A stretch of DNA of 64,000 bases from Osmia lignaria lignaria. Taxonomy: Eukaryota > Arthropoda > Insecta > Hymenoptera > Megachilidae. Positions 38,001 through 50,241 of this stretch are shown piece by piece (the stretch's first letter is position 1; each line of letters begins with the position of its first letter). The notes beneath the pieces are model-generated. The model saw only the letters and a list, made by a program, of their open reading frames with translations. It had not been told where the DNA came from and ran no database searches. The position numbers were made by a program, and so were the translations under genes. The DNA is taken from contig NW_027478161.1 in the NCBI RefSeq assembly GCF_051020975.1, forward strand, positions 6,262,001-6,326,000, written 5' to 3'.

Positions 38001-38869
38001 GTTATCTCAAAGAAAGGGGCCACGGTGTTTCTGTATCTCTATTATGTTGGTGCGGCTTCGGAACTTTTAAATATCTCGATATATATCGAAAACTACGCTT
38101 CTGATCAAAAAATATCATAGAACCTAAATTGTAGGAAACTTAATTCTCTACAAAAAAGGTCTCTTAACATTTTGCCATAGCTCGCTTCGTTCCCGAGATA
38201 TTTGCAGATTTATCTCAAGGGAAGGGGCCTGACGGACATATTTCGAGATATTTCTTCTTCTTGTTGTTCTTCTTCTGCACAGCTAAGCTGGAAGTGGCAT
38301 TTGCGGCTCGCACTAGTGCAGAGTTATCTCAAAGAAAGGGGCCACGGTGTTTCTGTATCTCTATTATGTTGGTGCGGCTTCGGAACTTTTAAATATCTTG
38401 ATACATCTCGAGAACTACGCATCTGATCAAAAAATATCATAGAAGATAAAAAGTAGGAAACTTAATTCTCTACAAAAAAGGTCTCTTAACATTTCGCCAT
38501 AGCTCGCTTCGTTTCCGAGATATTTGCAGATTTATCTCAAGGGAAGGGGCCTGTCGGACATATTTCGAGATATTTCTTCTTCTTGTTGTTCTTCTTCTGC
38601 ACAGCTAAGCTGGAAGTGGCATTTGCGGCTCGCACTAGTGCAGAGTTATCTCAAAGAAAGGGGCCACGGTGTTTCTGTATCTCTATTATGTTGGTGCGGC
38701 TTCGGAACTTTTAAATATCTCGATATATCTCGAAAATTACGCTTCTGATCAAAAAATATCATAGAACATAAATTGTAGGAAACATAATTCTCTACAAAAA
38801 ACGTCTCTTAACATTTTGCCATAGCTCGCTTCGTTTCCGAGATATTTGCAGATTCAGCTCAAAGGAACT
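35067..38869 (+). repeat. Transition from inner to outer monomer family
   Basis: Monomers 35304 to 36592 still follow the inner family (GATTTATCTCCAGGG, CCTGAGGGACA, TGGTGCCGCTTC, CTGGGTATATC). From 36592 on, KLRF-type tails and ACCTAAATTG appear; 36914 has TATATCACAAGGG. Monomer 37558 mixes CGAAATATTTCTTATTC with private changes (TGTACCTC, GCAGCTTCGGAGC, TCTCACACAAC). From 37880 the SpeI-type CACTAGTGC monomers resume, and at 38846 the GATTCAGCTC type resumes after 32 kb without one. The change is stepwise over several monomers, not a sharp boundary. Confidence 0.8.
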
Positions 38870-41123
38870 GGCCTGACGGACATATTTCGAGATATTTCTT
38901 CTTCTTGTTGTTCTTCCTCTGCACAGCTAAGCTGGAAGTGGCATTTGCAGCTCGCAATAGTGCAGAGTTATCTCAAAGAAAGGGGCCACGGTGTTCCTGT
39001 ATCTCTATTATGTTGGTGCGGCTTCGGATCTTTTAAATATCTCGATATATCTCGAAAACTACGCATCTGATCAAAAAATATCATAGAACATAAATTGTAG
39101 GAAACATAATTCTCTACAAAAAAGGTCTCTTAACATTTTGCCATAGCTCGCTTCGTTTCCGAGATATTTGCAGATATATCTCAAGGGAAGGGGCCTGACG
39201 GACATATTTCGAGATATTTCTTCTTCTTGTTGTTCTTCTTCTGCACAGCTAAGCTGGAAGTGGCATTTGCAGCTCGCAATAGTGCAGAGTTATCTCAAAG
39301 AAAGGGGCCACGGTGTTTCTGTATCTCTATTATGTTGGTGCGGCTTCGGAACTTTTAAATATCTTGATATATCTCGAGAACTACACGTCTGATCAAAAAA
39401 TATCATAGAACATAAAAAGTGGGAAACTTAATTCTCTACAAAAAGGGTCTCTTAACATTTTGCCATAGCTCGCTTCGTTTCCGAGATATTTGCAGATTTA
39501 TCTCAAGGGAAGGGGCCTGACGGACATATTTCGAGATATTTCTTCTTCTCGTTGTTCTTCTTCTGCACAACTAAGCTGTAAGTGGCATTTGCGGCTCGCG
39601 CTAGTGCAGAGTTATCTCAAAGAAAGGGGCCACGGTGTTTCTGTATCTCTATTATGTTGGTGCGGCTTCGGAACTTTTACATATCTTGATATATCTCGAG
39701 AACTACGCATCTGATCAAAAAATATCATAGAACATAAAAAGTAGCAAACTTAATTCTCTACAAAAAAGATCTCTTAACATTTTGCCATAGCTCGCTTCGT
39801 TTCCGATATATTTGCAGATTTATCTCAAGGGAAGGGGCCTGACGGACATATTTCGAGATATTTCTTCTTCTCGTTGTTCTTCTTCTGCACAGCTAAGCTG
39901 TAAGTGGCATTTGCGGCTCGCGCTAGTGCAGAGTTATCTCAAAGAAAGGGGCCACGGTGTTTCTGTATCTCTATTATGTTGGTGCGGCTTCGGAACTTTT
40001 AAATATCTTGATATATCTCGAGAACTACGCATCTGATCAAAAAATATCATAGAACATAAAAAGTAGGAAACTTAATTCTCTACAAAAAAGATCTCTTAAC
40101 ATTTTGCCATAGCTCGCTTCGTTTCCGAGATATTTGCAGATTTATCTCAAGGGAAGGGGCCTGACGGACATATTTCGAGATACTTCTTCTTCTTGTTGTT
40201 CTTCTTCTGCACAGCTAAGCTGGAAGTGGCATTTGCAGCTGGCAATAGTGCAGAGTTATCTCAAAGAAAGGGGCCACGGTGTTTCTGTATCTCTATTATG
40301 TTGGTGCGGCTTCGGAACTTTTAAATATCTTAATATATCTCGAGAACTACGCATCTAATCAAAAAATATCATAGAACATAAAAAGTAGGACACTTAATTC
40401 TCTACAAAAAAGGTCGCTTAACATTTTGCCATAGCTCGCTTCGTTTCCGAGATATTTGCATATTTATCTCAAGGGAAGGGGCCTGACGGACATATTTCGA
40501 GATATTTCTTCTTCTTGTTGTTCTTCTTCTGCACAGCTAAGCTGGAAGTGGCATTTGCGGCTCGCACTAGTGCAGAGTTATCTCAAAGAAAGGGGCCACG
40601 GTGTTTCTGTATCTCTATTATGTTGGTGCGGCTTCGGAACTTTTAAATATCTCGATATATCTCGAAAACTACGCTTCTGATCAAAAAATATCATAGAACA
40701 TAAATTGTAGGAAACATAATTCTTTACAAAAAAGGTCTCTCAACATTTTGCCATAGCTCGCTTCGTTTCCGAGATATTTGCAGATATATCTCAAGGGCAG
40801 GGGCCTGACGGACATATTTCGAGATATTTCTTCTTCTTGTTGTTCTTCTTCTGCACAGCTAAGCTGGAAGTGGCATTTACAGCTCGCAATAGTGCGCAGT
40901 TATCTCAAAGAAAGGGGCCACGGTGTTTCTGTATCTCTATTATGTTGGTGCTGCTTCGGAACTTTTAAATATCTTGATATATCTCGAGAACTACGCATCT
41001 GATCAAAAAATATCGTAGAACATGAAAAGTAGGAAACTTAATTCTCTACAAAAAAGGTCTCTTAACATTTTGCCATAGCTCTCTTCGTTTCCGAGATATT
41101 TGCAGATTTATCTCAAGGGAAGG
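38870..41123 (+). repeat. 7-mer higher-order unit, copy 1 (2254 bp)
   Basis: 38870-40862 matches 41124-43116 at a shift of 2254 bp (7 x 322). Three differences were seen: TACACGTCTG for TACGCGTCTG, TTTTACATATC for TTTTAAATATC, and GCAGCTGGCAATAG for GCAGCTCGCAATAG. Diagnostic monomers in order: GTGTTCCTGTATC with CGGATCTTTT; GCGTCTGATC with AAAAAGTGGG; two with TCTTCTCGTTG and GCTGTAAGTGG; one with GATACTTC and CTTAATATATC; one with TTTGCATATTT; one with AAGGGCAGGGG. Confidence 0.9.
39490..39811 (+). repeat. Monomer variant with GTAAGT donor-like site
   Basis: GGAAGTGG is changed to GTAAGTGG (GTAAGT at 39578-39583), and the tract reads TTCTCGTTG. In this monomer and in 41744 and 43998 the usual GCACAG is GCACAA, losing the acceptor-like AG, while 39812, 42066 and 43354 keep GCACAG. 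GTAAGT is a good match to a 5' splice donor core. Splicing is inference only. Confidence 0.7.
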
Positions 41124-43377
41124 GGCCTGACGGACATATTTCGAGATATTTCTTCTTCTTGTTGTTCTTCCTCTGCACAGCTAAGCTGGAAGTGGCATTT
41201 GCAGCTCGCAATAGTGCAGAGTTATCTCAAAGAAAGGGGCCACGGTGTTCCTGTATCTCTATTATGTTGGTGCGGCTTCGGATCTTTTAAATATCTCGAT
41301 ATATCTCGAAAACTACGCATCTGATCAAAAAATATCATAGAACATAAATTGTAGGAAACATAATTCTCTACAAAAAAGGTCTCTTAACATTTTGCCATAG
41401 CTCGCTTCGTTTCCGAGATATTTGCAGATATATCTCAAGGGAAGGGGCCTGACGGACATATTTCGAGATATTTCTTCTTCTTGTTGTTCTTCTTCTGCAC
41501 AGCTAAGCTGGAAGTGGCATTTGCAGCTCGCAATAGTGCAGAGTTATCTCAAAGAAAGGGGCCACGGTGTTTCTGTATCTCTATTATGTTGGTGCGGCTT
41601 CGGAACTTTTAAATATCTTGATATATCTCGAGAACTACGCGTCTGATCAAAAAATATCATAGAACATAAAAAGTGGGAAACTTAATTCTCTACAAAAAGG
41701 GTCTCTTAACATTTTGCCATAGCTCGCTTCGTTTCCGAGATATTTGCAGATTTATCTCAAGGGAAGGGGCCTGACGGACATATTTCGAGATATTTCTTCT
41801 TCTCGTTGTTCTTCTTCTGCACAACTAAGCTGTAAGTGGCATTTGCGGCTCGCGCTAGTGCAGAGTTATCTCAAAGAAAGGGGCCACGGTGTTTCTGTAT
41901 CTCTATTATGTTGGTGCGGCTTCGGAACTTTTAAATATCTTGATATATCTCGAGAACTACGCATCTGATCAAAAAATATCATAGAACATAAAAAGTAGCA
42001 AACTTAATTCTCTACAAAAAAGATCTCTTAACATTTTGCCATAGCTCGCTTCGTTTCCGATATATTTGCAGATTTATCTCAAGGGAAGGGGCCTGACGGA
42101 CATATTTCGAGATATTTCTTCTTCTCGTTGTTCTTCTTCTGCACAGCTAAGCTGTAAGTGGCATTTGCGGCTCGCGCTAGTGCAGAGTTATCTCAAAGAA
42201 AGGGGCCACGGTGTTTCTGTATCTCTATTATGTTGGTGCGGCTTCGGAACTTTTAAATATCTTGATATATCTCGAGAACTACGCATCTGATCAAAAAATA
42301 TCATAGAACATAAAAAGTAGGAAACTTAATTCTCTACAAAAAAGATCTCTTAACATTTTGCCATAGCTCGCTTCGTTTCCGAGATATTTGCAGATTTATC
42401 TCAAGGGAAGGGGCCTGACGGACATATTTCGAGATACTTCTTCTTCTTGTTGTTCTTCTTCTGCACAGCTAAGCTGGAAGTGGCATTTGCAGCTCGCAAT
42501 AGTGCAGAGTTATCTCAAAGAAAGGGGCCACGGTGTTTCTGTATCTCTATTATGTTGGTGCGGCTTCGGAACTTTTAAATATCTTAATATATCTCGAGAA
42601 CTACGCATCTAATCAAAAAATATCATAGAACATAAAAAGTAGGACACTTAATTCTCTACAAAAAAGGTCGCTTAACATTTTGCCATAGCTCGCTTCGTTT
42701 CCGAGATATTTGCATATTTATCTCAAGGGAAGGGGCCTGACGGACATATTTCGAGATATTTCTTCTTCTTGTTGTTCTTCTTCTGCACAGCTAAGCTGGA
42801 AGTGGCATTTGCGGCTCGCACTAGTGCAGAGTTATCTCAAAGAAAGGGGCCACGGTGTTTCTGTATCTCTATTATGTTGGTGCGGCTTCGGAACTTTTAA
42901 ATATCTCGATATATCTCGAAAACTACGCTTCTGATCAAAAAATATCATAGAACATAAATTGTAGGAAACATAATTCTTTACAAAAAAGGTCTCTCAACAT
43001 TTTGCCATAGCTCGCTTCGTTTCCGAGATATTTGCAGATATATCTCAAGGGCAGGGGCCTGACGGACATATTTCGAGATATTTCTTCTTCTTGTTGTTCT
43101 TCTTCTGCACAGCTAAACTGGAAGTGGCATTTCCAGCTCGCAATAGTGCAGAGTTATCTCAAAGAAAGGAGCCACGTTGTTTCTGTATCTCTATTATGTT
43201 GGTGCGGCTTCGGAACTTTTAAATATCTTGATATATCTCGAGAACTACGCATCTGATCAAAAAATATCATAGAACATAAAATGTAGGAACCTTAATTCTC
43301 TACAAAAAAGGTCTCTTAACATTTTGCCATAGCTCGCTTCGTTTCCGAGATATTTGCAGATTTATCTCAAGGGAAGG
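41124..43377 (+). repeat. 7-mer higher-order unit, copy 2 (2254 bp)
   Basis: Second 7-mer, matching copy 1 up to 43116, where TAAACTGG replaces TAAGCTGG (40863); the last 261 bp come from a different monomer type (GTTGTTTCTG, AAAATGTAGGAACC). The pair of GTAAGT-bearing monomers at 41744 and 42066 is intact here, in contrast to copy 3. Confidence 0.88.
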
Positions 43378-44983
43378 GGCCTGACGGACATATTTCGAGA
43401 TATTTCTTCTTCTCGTTGTTCTTCTTCTGCACAGCTAAGCTGTAAGTGGCATTTGCGGCTCGCACTAGTGCAGAGTTATCTCAAAGAAAGGGGCCACGGT
43501 GTTTCTGTATCTCTATTATGTTGGTGCGGCTTCGGAACCTTTAAATATCTCGATATATCTCGAAAACTACGCTTCTGATCAAAAAATATCATAGAAGATA
43601 AATTGTAGGAAACATAATTCTCTACAAAAAAGGTCTCTTAACATTTTGCCATAGCTCGCTTCGTTTCCGAGATATTTGCAGATATATCTCAAGGGCAGGG
43701 GCCTGACGGACATATTTCGAGATATTTCTTCTTCTTGTTGTTCTTCTTCTGCACAGCTAAGCTGGAAGTGGCATTTGCAGCTCGCAATAGTGCAGAGTTA
43801 TCTCAAAGAAAGGGGCCACGGTGTTTCTGTATCTCTATTATGTTGGTGCGGCTTCGGAACTTTTAAATATCTTGATATATCTCGAGAACTACGCGTCTGA
43901 TCAAAAAATATCATAGAACATAAAAAGTGGGAAACTTAATTCTCTACAAAAAGGGTCTCTTAACATTTTGCCATAGCTCGCTTCGTTTCCGAGATATTTG
44001 CAGATTTATCTCAAGGGAAGGGGCCTGACGGACATATTTCGAGATATTTCTTCTTCTCGTTGTTCTTCTTCTGCACAACTAAGCTGTAAGTGGCATTTGC
44101 GGCTCGCGCTAGTGCAGAGTTATCTCAAAGAAAGGGGCCACGGTGTTTCTGTATCTCTATTATGTTGGTGCGGCTTCGGAACTTTTAAATATCTTGATAT
44201 ATCTCGAGAACTACGCATCTGATCAAAAAATATCATAGAACATAAAAAGTAGCAAACTTAATTCTCTACAAAAAAGATCTCTTAACATTTTGCCATAGCT
44301 CGCTTCGTTTCCGAGATATTTGCAGATTTATCTCAAGGGAAGGGGCCTGACGGACATATTTCGAGATACTTCTTCTTCTTGTTGTTCTTCTTCTGCACAG
44401 CTAAGCTGGAAGTGGCATTTGCAGCTCGCAATAGTGCAGAGTTATCTCAAAGAAAGGGGCCACGGTGTTTCTGTATCTCTATTATGTTGGTGCGGCTTCG
44501 GAACTTTTAAATATCTTAATATATCTCGAGAACTACGCATCTAATCAAAAAATATCATAGAACATAAAAAGTAGGACACTTAATTCTCTACAAAAAAGGT
44601 CGCTTAACATTTTGCCATAGCTCGCTTCGTTTCCGAGATATTTGCATATTTATCTCAAGGGAAGGGGCCTGACGGACATATTTCGAGATATTTCTTCTTC
44701 TTGTTGTTCTTCTTCTGCACAGCTAAGCTGGAAGTGGCATTTGCGGCTCGCACTAGTGCAGAGTTATCTCAAAGAAAGGGGCCACGGTGTTTCTGTATCT
44801 CTATTATGTTGGTGCGGCTTCGGAACTTTTAAATATCTCGATATATCTCGAAAACTACGCTTCTGATCAAAAAATATCATAGAACATAAATTGTAGGAAA
44901 CATAATTCTTTACAAAAAAGGTCTCTCAACATTTTGCCATAGCTCGCTTCGTTTCCGAGATATTTGCAGATATATCTCAAGGG
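43378..44983 (+). repeat. 7-mer unit, copy 3, lacking one monomer
   Basis: 41443-42060 matches 43697-44314 at shift 2254, whereas 42322-43051 matches 44254-44983 at shift 1932. The loss is therefore exactly 322 bp, with the join somewhere in 44254-44314: the left side still has GTAGCAAACTT from the 41744-type tail, and the right side has TTCCGAGATATTTG from the 42388-type head instead of TTCCGATATATTTG. One in-register unequal exchange explains it. Confidence 0.9.
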
Positions 44984-47900
44984 AAGGGGCCTGACGGACA
45001 TATTTCGAGATATTTCTTCTTCTTGTTGTTCTTCTTCTGCACAGCTAAGCTGGAAGTGGCATTTGCATCTCGCAATAGTGCAGAGTTATCTCAAAGAAAG
45101 GGGCCACGGTGTTTCTGTATCTCTATTATGTTGGTGCGGCTTCGGAACTTTTAAATATCTTGATATATCTCGAGAACTACGCATCTGATCAAAAAATATC
45201 ATAGAACACAAAAAGTAGGGAACTTAATTCTCTACAAAAACGGTCTCTAAACATTTTGCCATAGCTCGCTTCGTTTCCGAGATATTTGCAGATTTATCTC
45301 AAGGGAAGGGTCCTGATGGACATATTTCGAGATATTTCTTCTTCTTGTTGTTCTTCTTCTGCACAGCTAAGCTGGAAGTGGCATTTGCGGCTCGCACTAG
45401 TGCAGAGTTATCTCAAAGAAAGGGGCCACGGTGTTTCTGTATCTCTATTATGTTGGTGCGGCTTCGGAACTTTTAAATATCTCGATATATCTCGAAAACT
45501 ACGCTTCTGATCAAAAAATATCATAGAACATAAATTGTAGGAAACATTATTCTCTACAAAAAAGGTCTCTTAACATTTTGCCATAGCTCGCTTCGTTTCC
45601 GAGATATTTGCAGATATATCTCAAGGGAAGGGGCCTGTCGGACATATTTCGAGATATTTCTTCTTCTTGTTGTTCTTCTTCTGCACAGCTAAGCTGGAAG
45701 TGGCATTTCCAGCTCGCAATAGTGCAGAGTTATCCCAAAGAAAGGGGCCACGGTGTTTCTGTGTCTCTATTATGTTGGTGCGGCTTCGGAACTTTTACAT
45801 ATCTCGATATATCTCGAAAACTACGCTTCTGATCAAAAAATATCATAGAAGATAAATTGTAGGAAACATAATTCTCTACAAAAAAGGTCTCTTAACGTTT
45901 TGCCATAGCTCGCTTCGTTTCCGAGATATTTGCAGATTTATCTCAAGGGAAGGGTCCTGATGGACATATTTCGAGATATTTCTTCTTCTTGTTGTTCTTC
46001 TTCTGCACAGCTAAACTGGAAGTGGCATTTCCAGCTCGCAATCGTGCAGAGTTATCTCAAAGAAAGGGGCCACGGTGTTTCTGTATCTCTATTATGTTGG
46101 TGCGGCTTCGGAACTTTTAAATATCTCGATATATCTCGAAAACTACGCTTCTGATCAAAAAATATCATAGAACCTAAATTGTAGGAAACATAATTCTCTA
46201 CAAAAAAGGTCTCTTAACATTTTGCCATAGCTCGCTTCGTTTCCGAGATATTTGCAGATATATCTCAAGGGAAGGGGCCTGACGGACATATTTCGAGATA
46301 TTTCTTCTTCTTGTTGTTCTTCTTCTGCACAGCTAAGCTGGAAGTGGCATTTGCATCTCGCAATAGTGCAGAGTTATCTCAAAGAAAGGGGCCACGGTGT
46401 TTCTGTATCTCTATTATGTTGGTGCGGCTTCGGAACTTTTAAATATCTTGATATATCTCGAGAACTACGCATCTGATCAAAAAATATCATAGAACATAAA
46501 AAGTAGGGAACTTAATTCTCTACAAAAACGGTCTCTAAACATTTTGCCATAGCTCGCTTCGTTTCCGAGATATTTGCAGATTTATCTCAAGGGAAGGGTC
46601 CTGATGGACATATTTCGAGATATTTCTTCTTCTTGTTGTTCTTCTTCTGCACAGCTGAGCTGGAAGTGGCATTTCCAGCTCGCAATCGTGCAGAGTTATC
46701 TCAAAGAAAGGGGCCACGGTGTTTCTGTATCTCTATTATGTTGGTGCGGCTTCGGAACTTTTAAATATCTTGATATATCCCGAGAACTACGCCTCTGATC
46801 GAAAAATATCATATAACATAAAAAGTAGGAAACTTAATTTTCTACAAAAAAGGTCTCTTAACATTTTGCCATAGCTCGCTTCGTTTCCGAGATATTTGCA
46901 GATTTATCTCAAGGGAAGGGGCCTGACGGACATATTTCGAGATATTTCTTCTTCTTGTTGTTCTTCTTCTGCACAGCTGAGCTGGAAGTGGCATTTGCAG
47001 GTCGCAATAGTGCAGAGTTATCTCAAAGAAAGGGGCCACGGTGTTTCTGTATCTCTATTATGTTGGTGCGGCTTCGGAACTTTTAAATATCTCGATATAT
47101 CTCGAAAACTACGCTTCTGATCAAAAAATATCATAGAACATAAATTGTAGGAAACATTATTGTCTACAAAAAAGGTCTCTTAACATTTTGCCATAGCTCG
47201 CTTCGTTTCCGAGATATTTGCAGATTTATCTCAAGGGAAGGGGCCTGTCGGACATATTTCGAGATATTTCTTCTTCTTGTTGTTCTTCTTCTGCACAGCT
47301 AAGCTGGAAGTGGCATTTGCGGCTCGCACTAGTGCAGAGTTATCTCAAAGAAAGGGGCCACGGTGTTTCTGTATCTCTATTATGTTGGTGCGGCTTCGGA
47401 ACTTTTAAATATCTCGATATATCTCGAAAACTACGCTTCTGATCAAAAAATATCATAGAACATAAATTGTAGGAAACATAATTCTCTACAAAAAACGTCT
47501 CTTAACATTTTGCCATAGCTCGCTTCGTTTCCGAGATATTTGCAGATTTATCTCAAGGGAAGGGGCCTGACGGACATATTTCGAGATATTTCTTCTTCTT
47601 GTTGTTCTTCTTCTGCACAGCTGAGCTGGAAGTGGCATTTGCAGGTCGCAATAGTGCAGAGTTATCTCAAAGAAAGGGGCCACGGTGTTTCTGTATCTCT
47701 ATTATGTTGGTGCGGCTTCGGAACTTTTAAATATCTCGATATATCTCGAAAACTACGCTTCTGATCAAAAAATATCATAGAACATAAATTGTAGGAAACA
47801 TTATTCTCTACAAAAAAGGTCTCTTAACATTTTACCATAGCTCGCTTCGTTTCCGAGATATTTGCAGATATATCTCAAGGGAAGGGGCCTGTCGGACATA

Positions 47901-50241
47901 TTTCGAGATATTTCTTCTTCTTGTTGTTCTTCTTCTGCACAGCTAAGCTGGAAGTGGCATTTCCAGCTCGCAATAGTGCAGAGTTATCCCAAAGAAAGGG
48001 GCCACGGTGTTTCTGTATCTCTATTATGTTGGTGCGGCTTCGGAACTTTTAAATATCTTGATATATCCCGAGAACTACGCCTCTGATCGAAAAATATCAT
48101 AGAACATAAAAAGTAGGAAACTTAATTTTCTACAAAAAAGGTCTCTTAACATTTTGCCATAGCTCGCTTCGTTTCCGAGATATTTGCAGATTTATCTCAA
48201 GGGAAGGGGCCTGACGGACATATTTCGAGATATTTCTTCTTCTTGTTGTTCTTCTTCTGCACAGCTGAGCTGGAAGTGGCATTTGCAGGTCGCAATAGTG
48301 CAGAGTTATCTCAAAGAAAGGGGCCACGGTGTTTCTGTATCTCTATTATGTTGGTGCGGCTTCGGAACTTTTAAATATCTCGATATATCTCGAAAACTAC
48401 GCTTCTGATCAAAAAATATCATAGAACATAAATTGTAGGAAACATAATTCTCTACAAAAAACGTCTCTTAACATTTTGCCATAGCTCGCTTCGTTTCCGA
48501 GATATTTGCAGATTCAGCTCAAAGGAACGGGCCTGACGGACGTATTTCGAGATACTTCTTCTTCTTGTTGTTCTTCCTCTGCACAGCTAAGCTGGAAGTG
48601 GCATTTGCAGCTCGCAATAGTGCAGAGTTATCTCAAAGAAAGGGGCCACGGTGTTTCTGTATCTCTATTATGTTGGTGCGGCTTCGGAACTTTTAAATAT
48701 CTTGATATATCTCGAGAACTACGCATCTGATCAAAAAATATCATAGAACATAAAAAGTAGGAAACTTAATTCTCTACAAAAAAGGTCTCTTAACATTTTG
48801 CCATAGCTCGCTTCGTTTCCGAGATATTTGCAGATTTATCTCAAGGGAAGGGGCCTGACGGACATATTTCGAGATATTTCTTCTTCTTGTTGTTCTTCTT
48901 CTGCACAGCTAAGCTGGAAGTGGCATTTGCAGCTCGCACTAGTGCAGAGTTATCTCAAAGAAAGGGGCCACGGTGTTTCTGTATCTCTATTATGTTGGTG
49001 CGGCTTCGGAACTTTTAAATATCTCGATATATCTCGAAAACTACGCTTCTGATCAAAAAATATCATAGAACATAAATTGTAGGAAACATTATTGTCTACA
49101 AAAAAGGTCTCTTAACATTTTGCCATAGCTCGCTTCGTTTCCGAGATATTTGCAGATTTATCTCAAGGGAAGGGGCCTGTCGGACATATTTCGAGATATT
49201 TCTTCTTCTTGTTGTTCTTCTTCTGCACAGCTAAGCTGGAAGTGGCATTTGCGGCTCGCACTAGTGCAGAGTTATCTCAAAGAAAGGGGCCACGGTGTTT
49301 CTGTATCTCTATTATGTTGGTGCGGCTTCGGAACTTTTAAATATCTCGATATATCTCGAAAACTACGCTTCTGATCAAAAAATATCATAGAACATAAATT
49401 GTAGGAAACATAATTCTCTACAAAAAACGTCTCTTAACATTTTGCCATAGCTCGCTTCGTTTCCGAGATATTTGCAGATTTATCTCAAGGGAAGGGGCCT
49501 GACGGACATATTTCGAGATATTTCTTCTTCTTGTTGTTCTTCTTCTGCACAGCTGAGCTGGAAGTGGCATTTGCAGGTCGCAATAGTGCAGAGTTATCTC
49601 AAAGAAAGGGGCCACGGTGTTTCTGTACTCTATTATGTTGGTGCGGCTTCGGAACTTTTAAATATCTCGATATATCTCGAAAACTACGCTTCTGATCAAA
49701 AAATATCATAGAACATAAATTGTAGGAAACATTATTCTCTACAAAAAAGGTCTCTTAACATTTTGCCATAGCTCGCTTCGTTTCCGAGATATTTGCAGAT
49801 ATATCTCAAGGGAAGGGGCCTGTCGGACATATTTCGAGATATTTCTTCTTCTTGTTGTTCTTCTTCTGCACAGCTAAGCTGGAAGTGGCATTTACGGCTC
49901 GCACTAGTGCAGAGTTATCTCAAAGAAAGGGGCCACGGTGTTTCTGTATCTCTATTATGTTGGTGCGGCTTCGGAACTTTTAAGTATCTCGATATATCTC
50001 GAAAACTACGCTTCTGATCAAAAAATATCATAGAACATAAATTGTAGGAAACATAATTCTCTACAAAAAACGTCTCTTAACATTTTGCCATAGCTCGCTT
50101 CGTTTCCGAGATATTTGCAGATTCAGCTCAAAGGAACGGGCCTGACGGACGTATTTCGAGATACTTCTTCTTCTTGTTGTTCTTCCTCTGCACAGCTAAG
50201 CTGGAAGTGGCATTTGCAGCTCGCAATAGTGCAGAGTTATA
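44984..50241 (+). repeat. Outer-family segment with alternating GTCGG and GCTGAGC monomers
   Basis: About 16 monomers. Two types alternate: one with CCTGTCGGACAT and CACTAGTGC (45608, 47218, 47862, 49150, 49793), and one with CAGCTGAGCTGG plus GCAGGTCGC (46896, 47540, 48184, 49472). A 4-monomer shift relates 44964 to 46252 (both GCATCTCGC), and a 1932-bp shift relates the AAACATTATTGTC variant at 47149 to 49081. GATTCAGCTC monomers stand at 48506 and 50115. The minus-strand open frames here are mirror images of the CAGCTGAGC variant, which removes a stop codon. Confidence 0.85.
49472..49792 (+). repeat. 321-bp monomer, CTGTACTCTATT deletion
   Basis: CTGTATCTCTATT is shortened to CTGTACTCTATT by loss of one T. 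The open stretch shifts frame from that point. The change occurs once in the window and was not amplified, so it is probably young or a sequencing error. Confidence 0.9.
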
